In this document: piece after piece, positions 1 through 7,401 of the stretch
How positions within the stretch are numbered: the first letter of the stretch is position 1
Layout of the letters: each line of letters begins with the position of its first letter
NCBI GenBank assembly: GCA_025774405.1
Contig: JALGWB010000060.1
Span: 1-9,569 of the forward strand
Length of the DNA: 9,569 nt
Direction: 5' to 3'
DNA from: a bacterium
GTDB taxonomy: Bacteria > Arandabacterota > Arandabacteria > Arandabacterales > Arandabacteraceae
Notes under the pieces: generated by a model
Databases searched by the model: none
The model's input: the letters and a program-made list of their open reading frames with translations, nothing else
Told to the model about the DNA's origin: nothing
Translations under genes and position numbers: made by a program

Positions 1-1362
1 GATAGTGTGCTTTGGTCAGATGGGAAGCCATTTTCAGCAAAGGACGTTACATTCACATTCAAGCTTATGAAGCAATTTCCTGCTCTTGACAGACGCGGTG
101 TCTGGAATTTCCTCGAAGATGTGATCACAGTTGACAGCAACACGGTTGATTTCCACTTCAGCCGAATCTACATCCCTGGCTTCGATGAAATAGCTGCCCA
201 GCCGATAGTGCCTGAGCACATCTGGAGCAAGATTGAGGATCCGGTAACATATCCCAATGAGAATCCAGTAGCAACAGGTCCGTTTACTGAGGTCAGAATG
301 TTCAAGAACCAGGTGTTTGAGCTCGGACGGAACCCTCACTACTGGCAAAAGGGGCTTCCGAAGATCGAGGCTCTGAGATTTCCTGCCCTCCCTTCAAACG
401 ACCGTGCAAATCTTGCTCTGGTCTTTGACGAGATAGACTGGGCTGGCAATTTCGTTCCGGCAATCGACAGGGTCTATGTTAAGCGTGATCCTGAACATCA
501 CCATTACTGGTTCCCCTTGACCGGCAGTACCATCTTCCTCTATGCCAACACAACCCGCAAACTGTTCCATGATGTACGCGTCCGCAAAGCTTTGAGCATG
601 GCGATTGATAGGCAGTTTCTCATAGATGTTGCTCTCTTTGGCTATTCTCGTCCATCAGATCCGTCGGCACTCAGCGATGCCTACGCATCCTGGCCTAAGA
701 TAGAGGTGAGTGAGAAAGAAAATTGGGTGAGGTACAATCCTGAAGCTGCCAGCAGAATGCTTGATGAGGCCGGACTCATTCTGGATTCAGAAGGAAAGCG
801 TCATCTCCCGGATGGCAGCCCACTTGAATTTGAGATAATAACGGTCTCCGGATGGTCAGACTGGGTAAGGGCTTGTCAGGTGATTGCACGGACCTTCACA
901 GAACTTGGTCTTAAGACATCGGTACGAACATATGACTTTAGTGCCTGGTTTCAAAACGTGCTAGAAGGTAATTTCGACTTAGCCCTTGGCTGGTCCTACG
1001 AAGGTCCGACCCCGTACGTCTTCTATCGCTGGCTAATGGCTTCCGAGACCGTTAAACCAGTTGGTGAAGCTTCCACCGGAAACTGGCATCGCTATGGTAG
1101 CCGAAGGGCTGATGAGGTTCTCAAAGCGTTCGAGAAGGAGGCAGATCCGGTGAAACAAAGAGACCTCAGCCTTCGCCTGCAGAGGATCTTCTTTGAGGAA
1201 GCTCCGGCAATACCGCTCTATCCCAATCCGTCGTGGGCTGAATACAATACGCGACGATTTGTCGGTTTTCCATCAGCGGAGAATCCTTATGCTGATCCGT
1301 CGCCAAACAAGTTTGACAGGGGTGAATGCCTCTTGGTTCTGACCTCACTAAGGCCGAGATAG
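1..1362 (+). CDS. ABC transporter family 5 substrate-binding protein (N-terminus outside window)
   Basis: Extracytoplasmic solute-binding protein of the peptide/nickel/oligosaccharide class (SBP family 5, DppA/OppA-like), which captures ligand and delivers it to the permease pair encoded just downstream. The frame is open from base 1, so the GTG at position 7 is internal. 453 residues are visible; members are usually 550-650 residues, so the signal peptide and roughly 100-200 residues lie outside. Family hallmarks: an early WSDGKPFSAKDVTFTF motif, a TGPF stretch followed by the usual ELGRNPHYW block (about residues 92-116), and FHDVRVRKALSMAIDR (about 191-206). The C-terminus (NPYADPSP, then a short tail ending LRPR) also fits. 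In Thermotoga and relatives this family often binds beta-linked oligosaccharides rather than peptides. The GH1 and GH-A glycosidase genes nearby favour a sugar ligand here, but that is inference; a peptide ligand is not excluded. Confidence 0.93.
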   Translation, partial: DSVLWSDGKPFSAKDVTFTFKLMKQFPALDRRGVWNFLEDVITVDSNTVDFHFSRIYIPGFDEIAAQPIVPEHIWSKIEDPVTYPNENPVATGPFTEVRMFKNQVFELGRNPHYWQKGLPKIEALRFPALPSNDRANLALVFDEIDWAGNFVPAIDRVYVKRDPEHHHYWFPLTGSTIFLYANTTRKLFHDVRVRKALSMAIDRQFLIDVALFGYSRPSDPSALSDAYASWPKIEVSEKENWVRYNPEAASRMLDEAGLILDSEGKRHLPDGSPLEFEIITVSGWSDWVRACQVIARTFTELGLKTSVRTYDFSAWFQNVLEGNFDLALGWSYEGPTPYVFYRWLMASETVKPVGEASTGNWHRYGSRRADEVLKAFEKEADPVKQRDLSLRLQRIFFEEAPAIPLYPNPSWAEYNTRRFVGFPSAENPYADPSPNKFDRGECLLVLTSLRPR

Positions 1363-1366
1363 GAGA
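1361..1366 (+). promoter_or_regulatory. Ribosome binding site deciding the GTG start of the first permease
   Basis: AGGAGA overlaps the stop codon of the binding-protein gene and lies 5 bases before a GTG at 1372. It supports the GTG as the real start, because no ATG is suitably placed and the first residues (RYILRRLGFYLV) already match the usual N-terminus of this permease family. Confidence 0.75.
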
Positions 1367-1371
1367 CAGAT

Positions 1372-2355
1372 GTGAGATACATTCTCAGGAGGCTTGGATT
1401 TTATCTGGTTGCGGCCTGGGCAGCCGTGACTCTGAATTTCTTCCTGCCAAGGCTCATGCCAGGTGATCCTGCAACGGCTCTCTTTGCACGGTTTCGTGGT
1501 CAGCTCTCCCCTGAAGCGATGGAAGCCCTGCGTGAGACCTTCGGTCTCACAGAAGCCCCTCTGGTGAAGCAATACCTCACGTACCTGGGTCACATATTGA
1601 GAGGTGATATGGGGATTTCGGTAGCCTACTTCCCTTCTGAGGTCTCAGGGGTAATAGCAACGGGGCTACTTTGGACTATCCTTATCGCTGGCACAGCCGT
1701 AGTGGTGAGCTTCGCGATCGGTACCACCCTTGGCATAATCGCCGCCTCGAGAAGAGGAAGCTGGCTTGACAACGTGATGCCTTCGGTTCTCATCTTCGTG
1801 GGTTCTTTCCCGTATTTCTGGCTTGCAATGGTTGTGCTCTTCATTATGGGATTTACGCTACGCTGGTTCCCACTGGGTCACGCCTACAGTGACAATCTGA
1901 CTCCATCTCTATCACTTGAATTCATCTCAAGCGTTCTGACTCATGCCTTTTTGCCGGTTGCAACCGTTGTGGTTGCAACCCTGGGCGGATGGCTGCTTTC
2001 GATGCGAAACAATATGGTCTCAGTCCTTGGCTCAGACTATGTCAATCTTGCTAAGGCGAAAGGACTTAAGCCAGCACGCGTAATTATGAGGTATGCAGCA
2101 CGCAATGCCTTGCTACCAAGTGTTACAGGTTTTGGAATGGCACTTGGTTATATCCTCGGTGGCTCCCTCCTGACTGAGATCGTGTTCTCCTATCCAGGCC
2201 AGGGCTATCTCCTGGTTCAAGCCGTAAGGAATCAGGACTACCCTCTGATGCAGGGTATATTCCTTATGATCACACTCGCTGTGCTGGGTGCAAACCTGAT
2301 TATTGATGTGGTTTACCTGTGGCTTGATCCAAGGACAAGGGAGATAGGACGATGA
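1372..2355 (+). CDS. DppB/OppB-type ABC transporter permease
   Basis: Inner-membrane permease subunit, one half of the translocation channel of a peptide/oligosaccharide importer. At 327 residues it has the normal length for the family. The N-terminus RYILRRLGFYLVAAW leads into the first membrane helix (about 9-29), followed by PGDPA, as is typical of DppB. The GDMGIS motif (79-84 region) is the family's GD(L/M)G-S signature. Further helices lie near 97-124, 137-161, 190-210, 252-272 and 293-317. The cytoplasmic EAA-like coupling loop is at about 223-250 (YVNLAKAKGL through ARNALLPS), where the ATPase docks. The C-terminus (DVVYLWLDPRTR) is the conserved family ending. It starts at GTG 9 bases after the binding-protein gene and overlaps the next gene by 4 bases, so it is co-transcribed. 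Family assignment is secure; the transported substrate is inferred from the neighbouring glycosidases. Confidence 0.96.
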   Translation: MRYILRRLGFYLVAAWAAVTLNFFLPRLMPGDPATALFARFRGQLSPEAMEALRETFGLTEAPLVKQYLTYLGHILRGDMGISVAYFPSEVSGVIATGLLWTILIAGTAVVVSFAIGTTLGIIAASRRGSWLDNVMPSVLIFVGSFPYFWLAMVVLFIMGFTLRWFPLGHAYSDNLTPSLSLEFISSVLTHAFLPVATVVVATLGGWLLSMRNNMVSVLGSDYVNLAKAKGLKPARVIMRYAARNALLPSVTGFGMALGYILGGSLLTEIVFSYPGQGYLLVQAVRNQDYPLMQGIFLMITLAVLGANLIIDVVYLWLDPRTREIGR

Positions 2356-3287
2356 AAGCAAATTCACAGGAAACAACAGCTTCGGTCTGGGTCGAAGCTA
2401 TCCGTAAGGATCGCAAAGCCACAGCGGGTGCAATAATCATCGGAATCTTCTTGCTGATAGCAATTGCGGGTCCTTTCTTTGTTGGGGATCCCCACGAACC
2501 AGTCGGTATTCCGCTTCAACCCCCATCGAGATCGCATCTGCTTGGCACTACCGGTCAGGGGCAGGATGTCCTTGCACAGGTTGTTGTAGGAACCCGTATG
2601 TCGCTTGCCATTGGCTTCTGCGTTGGAATTATCGTCGTTATGGTAGGTGCTTTGATTGGAATAACCGCAGGCTTCTTTGGTGGCTGGGTTGACTCAGTGC
2701 TTTCGCTTCTCATAAATGTCTTCCTCGTGATCCCCGGACTGCCGCTTGCCATTGTGATTGCTGCCTATCTTCCATCGGGACCTCTTACCCTGGGACTTGT
2801 CCTCGTGATTACAGGCTGGGCATGGAATGCGAGAGTGCTTCGCGCTCAAACTCTTTCAGTTCGCCGTAGAGATTTCGTGGCAGCTGCTGTCGTCACGGGT
2901 GAAAGCACTCTCCGCATAGTTTCTCGCGAGATATTGCCAACGATGACTTCCCTGATTGTTGCTCAAATTATCGGAAGCACGGTCTATGCGATAGGCGCGC
3001 AGGTGGGGCTCGAATTCCTTGGTCTGGGTGATGTGGCGACAGTCACCTGGGGAACAAACCTCTACTGGGCACAAAATGATTCGGCACTACTGATGGGAGC
3101 CTGGTGGACATTTGTGCCAACTGGCTTGTGCATAGCACTTGTCGGGTTCGGACTTACTATGCTTAACTCAGGTTTTGATGAGATAACCAATCCACATCTG
3201 AGACTTGAGCGGGTCTGGAGAGCCTTCCTCGGAGGTTTAGGTCGTCTTCCTGAACCTTCGACTCCGGTTGTGAGGATAGCTGAATGA
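2352..3287 (+). CDS. DppC/OppC-type ABC transporter permease
   Basis: Second inner-membrane channel subunit, pairing with the DppB-type protein encoded upstream. It has 311 residues. A cytoplasmic N-terminal tail (about 1-24) precedes the first helix (25-45). The family block at 62-85 reads HLLGTTGQGQDVLAQVVVG, where classical dipeptide permeases have LGTDxxGRDVLSR; this TTGQGQ version is a variant worth noting when assigning substrate. Helices follow near 84-108, 118-140, 145-160, 200-220 and 247-271. The EAA-like coupling loop is at about 173-197 (DFVAAAVVTGE to REILPTM). The end (DEITNPHLR) corresponds to the common DxLDPRLR element, followed by a tail of about 25 residues. ATG 2352 overlaps the previous stop in an ATGA, with AGGGAG at 2338-2343 as a plausible ribosome binding site, which suggests translational coupling and equal output of the two permeases. 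Confidence 0.96.
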   Translation: MKANSQETTASVWVEAIRKDRKATAGAIIIGIFLLIAIAGPFFVGDPHEPVGIPLQPPSRSHLLGTTGQGQDVLAQVVVGTRMSLAIGFCVGIIVVMVGALIGITAGFFGGWVDSVLSLLINVFLVIPGLPLAIVIAAYLPSGPLTLGLVLVITGWAWNARVLRAQTLSVRRRDFVAAAVVTGESTLRIVSREILPTMTSLIVAQIIGSTVYAIGAQVGLEFLGLGDVATVTWGTNLYWAQNDSALLMGAWWTFVPTGLCIALVGFGLTMLNSGFDEITNPHLRLERVWRAFLGGLGRLPEPSTPVVRIAE

Positions 3288-4243
3288 ATGAGCCTGTTTT
3301 GAAAATTGAGAACCTCAGCGTTGACTATGTGAGTGGCGAGACCCTTGTGCGCGCTGTGGACAGGGTCTCCCTAGATGTCAAGCCAGGTGAAATAGTTGGT
3401 CTTGCAGGCGAATCTGGCTGTGGCAAGACGACGCTTGCCAAGGCTATCCTCAGAATACTTCCCCCACCGGCAATAATAACCGGCGGGAAGATCGAATACG
3501 GAGGGAAAGACATACTCGAGATAAATGAAGGTGAATTGCGGAATCTCAGATGGCAAAAGATTTCTATAGTCTTTCAAAGTGCGATGAACGCTCTCAACCC
3601 GGTGATAAGGGTAGGTGAGCAGATCACCGACGTAATACTGGCTCATAAGTCTGTCTCGCCCGATGAAGCCTATGATCGTGCAAGGCAACTCCTCGAAATG
3701 GTCGGCATACACCCCATTCACATAAATTCTTACTCTCACCAGCTCTCGGGCGGTATGCGCCAGAGGGTTTGCATAGCTCTTGCACTGGCGCTCGAACCAG
3801 AAATAGTGATCATGGATGAGCCAACAACAGCCCTTGATGTAATAGTTGAACGTGAGATCCTCAACCAGATAAAGGATCTTCAGGCAAGACTTGGCTTTTC
3901 AGTCATCTATATCACCCACGACCTTGCCCACCTGCTTCAATTCTCACACAGGCTAGCAATCCTCTATGCAGCTCATATTGCGGAGATTGCACCTACTCAA
4001 GAACTACGCGAAAATCCTCTCCATCCCTATACTCAAAAACTTATGCGGGCAATGCCCTCGCTTGCGCAATCAGAGGTGAAACCCGAGACCATACCGGGCA
4101 CCCCCCCGAGTCTTGCCAATCCACCACCGGGTTGCAGGTTTCATCCACGGTGCGATCGAGCAATTGAGATATGCAGAAGGGAAAAGCCACCTCTTGTCGA
4201 GAAAGCTACAAACCACCTCGTGGCCTGTCATCTTGTGAGCTAG
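3284..4243 (+). CDS. DppD/OppD-type ABC transporter ATP-binding protein
   Basis: Cytoplasmic ATPase that powers the permease pair upstream; 319 residues, full length for the family. Walker A GESGCGKTT is at 42-50, Q-loop glutamine at 98, signature LSGGM at 154-158, Walker B IVIMDEP at 174-180 and switch histidine at 212. The C-terminal oligopeptide-transporter extension contains HPYTQKLM and PGTPPS, then four cysteines (C284, C290, C297, C315). In Dpp-type ATPases the equivalent cysteines are reported to hold an iron-sulfur cluster; here that is inference. ATG 3284 overlaps the preceding stop (ATGA), with GAGGA at 3272-3276. It is the last gene of the plus-strand operon in view. The DppF partner usually found next is missing, and a convergent glycosidase gene begins its tail 14 bases after the stop. 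The protein could pair with the DppF-type ATPase on the opposite strand, or with one encoded elsewhere. Confidence 0.96.
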   Translation: MNEPVLKIENLSVDYVSGETLVRAVDRVSLDVKPGEIVGLAGESGCGKTTLAKAILRILPPPAIITGGKIEYGGKDILEINEGELRNLRWQKISIVFQSAMNALNPVIRVGEQITDVILAHKSVSPDEAYDRARQLLEMVGIHPIHINSYSHQLSGGMRQRVCIALALALEPEIVIMDEPTTALDVIVEREILNQIKDLQARLGFSVIYITHDLAHLLQFSHRLAILYAAHIAEIAPTQELRENPLHPYTQKLMRAMPSLAQSEVKPETIPGTPPSLANPPPGCRFHPRCDRAIEICRREKPPLVEKATNHLVACHLVS

Positions 4244-4257
4244 CCATACTCATCACC
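4244..4257. other. 14-base convergent intergenic gap without visible terminator
   Basis: Only these bases separate the TAG of the plus-strand ATPase gene from the TAG of the minus-strand glycosidase gene. I see no GC-rich stem followed by a T tract on either strand here or in the flanking gene ends. If both operons are transcribed, their mRNAs would overlap at the 3' ends unless a factor-dependent stop or a hairpin inside the coding sequence is used. Confidence 0.7.
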
Positions 4258-7200
4258 CTACAGGCTTATGTGGAGATAGCTGCTAATCTCCCACTCGTTG
4301 CCTTTATCGCCCGATCCGTCAGGCACATACCTCGGTGAATGCTCATCGAGGGATCGCCAGAGCCCCCTCACACCCACGCGTGTTTGAGGAAAGCCAAACC
4401 ACCGAGGTTTACCGAGGCTATATGAGACATCGCCCATCACCTGTATAGGGTAGGTTAGATTGAAGTCTTTGTGATAGTCGTATGGCCCCCAATCATTAAT
4501 CTTTAAGAAACCTTCCAGTGCGAGGCTGCCTCGGGTTAGCCTCCCCACAATACCATACCGATGTATGAGTTTGGGATCGTCACCATTGGGTTCACCGTTT
4601 CCACCATAGAAGTTGACAACAAGGCGTGAGTCGGCGCCCAACCTGGAAACAATTCGACCCCATATTTCCCAAACGTCCCTTGCCGGCGTGCTAGCTGGGA
4701 AGGCAAAAGGTGTACCATTCTCAAGTATCCCGATGCCAGCATCGAGAGTCGTCGGCTGGTGCCTGTGTACGATGCCAAGGCTTGCTGCAAAAGGTGCATT
4801 TTCGCGCACGTCATTGTCCCATGCCCAGAACCAGGTTGCAGGCGTGGGGTCATAGGTTATAAGCAATTCACCGGCAACCATCTCACGGTTGGCTCTTACC
4901 GCAAAAGGATCATCGAGCACATTGCGCAATCTGCCAGGTGGTGGCGCATCGGGCGGCATTGGACCTATGATTGGCTTCTGCCAGAGGAAATTGGGTGCAA
5001 ACTGGAAGTTGCCATAACTGTAGGCAAGCCCTGTCAGGAAATTATTCTGATTACCCAGGCCACAGTCTTTCAATCGCCATCCCGTAAATGTGATAGCCTC
5101 AGTCGGACCACCATCGGCAACTATGCCCATATGAGCTGCCTGAGCATACCAGTGGAGCCTTCCCTTCACCACCGTAATCTTGACCTTAGCACCAAAAGTG
5201 TCTGAGCCCTTGACCTCATCGAGAAGCACTTTGTAGCTACCACCATCACGCTCGGCGACCTGGAACTCATCACCGATCTTGGTGGAACCAGACCAGATGC
5301 CGCCAACCTCGATTGTCGCAGGACCCTTTGTAGTCGAAAGTGCCAGGGTGGCTTTGCGATTCCTTGGCAGTGGAACAGCTATTGAGCTTGTGATGGAGAC
5401 CTGTTTTTCGATGTCTTCCTGGAAGATGCCCGTAATGTTGTAGTTTGATACCTGGCGCTGATACTTCAATATGATCGCAGGATTAGCTCCCCACCAGAGC
5501 TGTGGTCCTACAGCAACCTTTAGTCCATCCAACCATTTCTTTGCTGCAACCTCAACACCAACAGGTGCCTCAGCATTGTATATGTCTATGTTCTCACCGT
5601 AGTAAGCACTCCTATACAATCCAAAGAGATCACCCTCATAGCCCCAATGGAAGTGGCCCGTTCGGTAGAAGCCATCAAGCCTGAACCAACGATCGTCCCA
5701 GGATATCGATGCCTGATAGACCTTGACGCGTTCGATGTCTTCCATCTCATATGGTTGGTCATCAGCGATAATCGTCCTCGGTCGCCCTCTGTTCTCATAG
5801 AAGATCTCATCGATTCGATTCTCAGGGACGTGACCGAGAATGTTCAAAGATAAAGTCGCCACAACATTGCCCTTGGGTTGAGCCCTGAAATCGACGTAGA
5901 AGGATTCAAGATGATCAAAACCGCGAAACCCAGGCCAGGTATTGCTGGCCACCCCCTTCTTGGGGATGTTCGTCAGGTAGCCACCTGAATTGTAAGTCTC
6001 AAACTCAAGCCTTAAACCTGCAACCTGCACGCGGCTTGAGGACTCCGCAAGGAGGCTTGCCTTATCAGCACGCGCATCTACCTCGGCGACAACTGGATCG
6101 ATCTTCTTGAAGTGTGCCCTGATTGTCTCAAGAGTTGTAGTCGGTGCGTAAGGGTCAAGCGTGAATGCCTGTTTCAAAGCGTAGTAAGCAGCGCGAGGAT
6201 AAACATAGAAGAGTCCTCGCTCATCTGGATAGCCCTTTGCGGTTATCCCCCACCATTCCTCATTCATATTGTTTTCACCAGGAACGTAATCGGGATAGCC
6301 ACCGTTGGGCCAGGAAGCATTGGTATCATGTATGTCAAGCCTGCTTTCCTGATCGTACTTCCACCATCCATCGCTCCATTGAAAGATGAAGCCGCCAATT
6401 GCATTGCCTGCACGCCCCTTCCCCCAAGACTGCTCATATATTTCCTCCCACTGACCCAGGAGATAACGAGCCTGGGTGACCTGATCTTCTCTCATGCTCT
6501 TTGCGTCCCAAGCGTCTGCACCAAACTCACTGAACATAACGGGAATACCAAGGTGCTTTTCGACAACATCGAAAAGGTCACGGGCAGAAATCCCGCGATA
6601 GACATTGCAGGCAAGGACATCTAAATGCTTACACTCCTCAGCGATAACTTCTATGTACTGGACGTCACCGTTGGCAATTGCGACGAGCCTGCCAGGATCC
6701 CGCTCCTTTATTACCTGAATGATCTCATCGTAAAGCGAATAGAGATAGCGGGCTCTTGCCGGACCACGCTCTTCCTCGGGCAGAGCTTCTATCTCAGGTG
6801 AAGTCCAATTGAGAACATAGTTGTTCTCATTTCCGAGGAGCCACATAAGGAAGCCGGGCACATTCCTGTATTGTTCTGCGAGCTCGCCCATCTCCTGCTT
6901 GAGTGCCTCCCGAACTCTGGGATCGGAATAGTCGACAGTAGGCATCCAGACGCCATCAAGCGTATAGCCGTAACGTCCAACGGGGTGATTTACAACTGTA
7001 AATATACCGTAAGTCTTGTATATGTATTCCACCCATCGCGGTGGTATGCCAACGTACTGCCTTATCACGTTTATCCCCATCGCCTTAAGAAGGGGCATCT
7101 CACGTTCAAGGGCTTCCTTGATAAAATCATCAGACTGATCCCATATGCCGAACATATAGTTCTCGCCAATCGGAATATAGTCCCAGTTCATACCGAAGAT

Positions 7201-7374
7201 CATGAAGTCCCTGCCACCAACTTGAAGTCTCTGCCCGCGACTATCGCTCACAAGGCTTATCTCCGGAAACTCGCCAACTGGCTCGTCATCGGCGCCACTT
7301 ATGGATGCAAAGCCGGTTAGGCCAAGTACACAGATCAGTACTAAGAGTCGATACTTCAGATTAGTTACCTTCAT
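4258..7374 (-). CDS. Secreted clan GH-A glycosidase (GH2/GH72-like) fused to a putative outer-membrane beta-barrel
   Basis: A 1038-residue exported protein. A signal peptide (about 1-28) has a basic start, a hydrophobic core (RLLVLICVLGLTGFASI) and a likely cut after SGA; there is no lipobox cysteine. Residues about 45-410 look like a TIM-barrel retaining glycosidase. GINVIRQY is near 100-107. LLGNEN (179-184) gives E183 as probable acid/base, and IPVMFSEFGAD (277-287) gives E283 as probable nucleophile. GGFIFQWSDGWWK (327-339) matches the tryptophan-rich last strand. The motif order resembles GH2 catalytic domains and GH72 beta-1,3-glucanosyltransferases; I cannot fix the family or substrate. 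From about 450 to the end, alternating hydrophobic/polar strands rich in aromatics, with Gly/Asn/Asp turns, run to a final strand WEISSYLHISL, like a BAM-recognised barrel terminus. It is the last gene of the minus-strand block, 27 bases after the GH1 gene. The barrel assignment is inference; a soluble all-beta region is the alternative. Confidence 0.85.
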   Translation of the reverse strand: MKVTNLKYRLLVLICVLGLTGFASISGADDEPVGEFPEISLVSDSRGQRLQVGGRDFMIFGMNWDYIPIGENYMFGIWDQSDDFIKEALEREMPLLKAMGINVIRQYVGIPPRWVEYIYKTYGIFTVVNHPVGRYGYTLDGVWMPTVDYSDPRVREALKQEMGELAEQYRNVPGFLMWLLGNENNYVLNWTSPEIEALPEEERGPARARYLYSLYDEIIQVIKERDPGRLVAIANGDVQYIEVIAEECKHLDVLACNVYRGISARDLFDVVEKHLGIPVMFSEFGADAWDAKSMREDQVTQARYLLGQWEEIYEQSWGKGRAGNAIGGFIFQWSDGWWKYDQESRLDIHDTNASWPNGGYPDYVPGENNMNEEWWGITAKGYPDERGLFYVYPRAAYYALKQAFTLDPYAPTTTLETIRAHFKKIDPVVAEVDARADKASLLAESSSRVQVAGLRLEFETYNSGGYLTNIPKKGVASNTWPGFRGFDHLESFYVDFRAQPKGNVVATLSLNILGHVPENRIDEIFYENRGRPRTIIADDQPYEMEDIERVKVYQASISWDDRWFRLDGFYRTGHFHWGYEGDLFGLYRSAYYGENIDIYNAEAPVGVEVAAKKWLDGLKVAVGPQLWWGANPAIILKYQRQVSNYNITGIFQEDIEKQVSITSSIAVPLPRNRKATLALSTTKGPATIEVGGIWSGSTKIGDEFQVAERDGGSYKVLLDEVKGSDTFGAKVKITVVKGRLHWYAQAAHMGIVADGGPTEAITFTGWRLKDCGLGNQNNFLTGLAYSYGNFQFAPNFLWQKPIIGPMPPDAPPPGRLRNVLDDPFAVRANREMVAGELLITYDPTPATWFWAWDNDVRENAPFAASLGIVHRHQPTTLDAGIGILENGTPFAFPASTPARDVWEIWGRIVSRLGADSRLVVNFYGGNGEPNGDDPKLIHRYGIVGRLTRGSLALEGFLKINDWGPYDYHKDFNLTYPIQVMGDVSYSLGKPRWFGFPQTRVGVRGLWRSLDEHSPRYVPDGSGDKGNEWEISSYLHISL

Positions 7375-7381
7375 AAGCTAG

Positions 7382-7388
7382 CCTCCTC
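7382..7388 (-). promoter_or_regulatory. Strong ribosome binding site of the glycosidase-barrel gene
   Basis: On the minus strand this reads GAGGAGG, 7 bases before the ATG at 7374. It is a near-ideal Shine-Dalgarno sequence. It fixes the start so that the protein begins directly with its signal peptide. It sits in the 27-base gap after the GH1 gene, so translation need not depend on coupling. Confidence 0.8.
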
Positions 7389-7401
7389 AGATGGTCAGAT
7401 C

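Noticed and set aside
1956..1980. Palindrome GGTTGCAACC occurring twice with a 5-base spacer, resembling a tandem operator.
   Set aside because: It lies in the middle of the permease gene and results from a repeated Val-Ala-Thr codon set in a membrane helix; no promoter or gene start is near.
3284..3290. Second ATG at 3288 as an alternative start for the DppD-type ATPase.
   Set aside because: It is out of frame with the ATPase; ATG 3284 is in frame, has a well-spaced GAGGA and forms the usual ATGA overlap.
4101..4107. Run of seven C residues in the DppD-type gene, a possible slippage or frameshift site.
   Set aside because: The frame is intact through it and encodes the conserved PGTPPS segment of the family, so there is no sign of a shift or of phase variation.
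4759..5205. Plus-strand open frame of 148 codons opposite the glycosidase-barrel gene.
   Set aside because: It is antisense to a clearly real gene, has no recognisable domain, and its product is an irregular mix rich in Cys, Arg and His, as expected of a shadow frame.
6112..6624. Plus-strand open frame of 170 codons within the glycosidase catalytic region.
   Set aside because: It lies opposite the conserved catalytic motifs, so the minus-strand frame is the constrained one; no family resemblance was seen.
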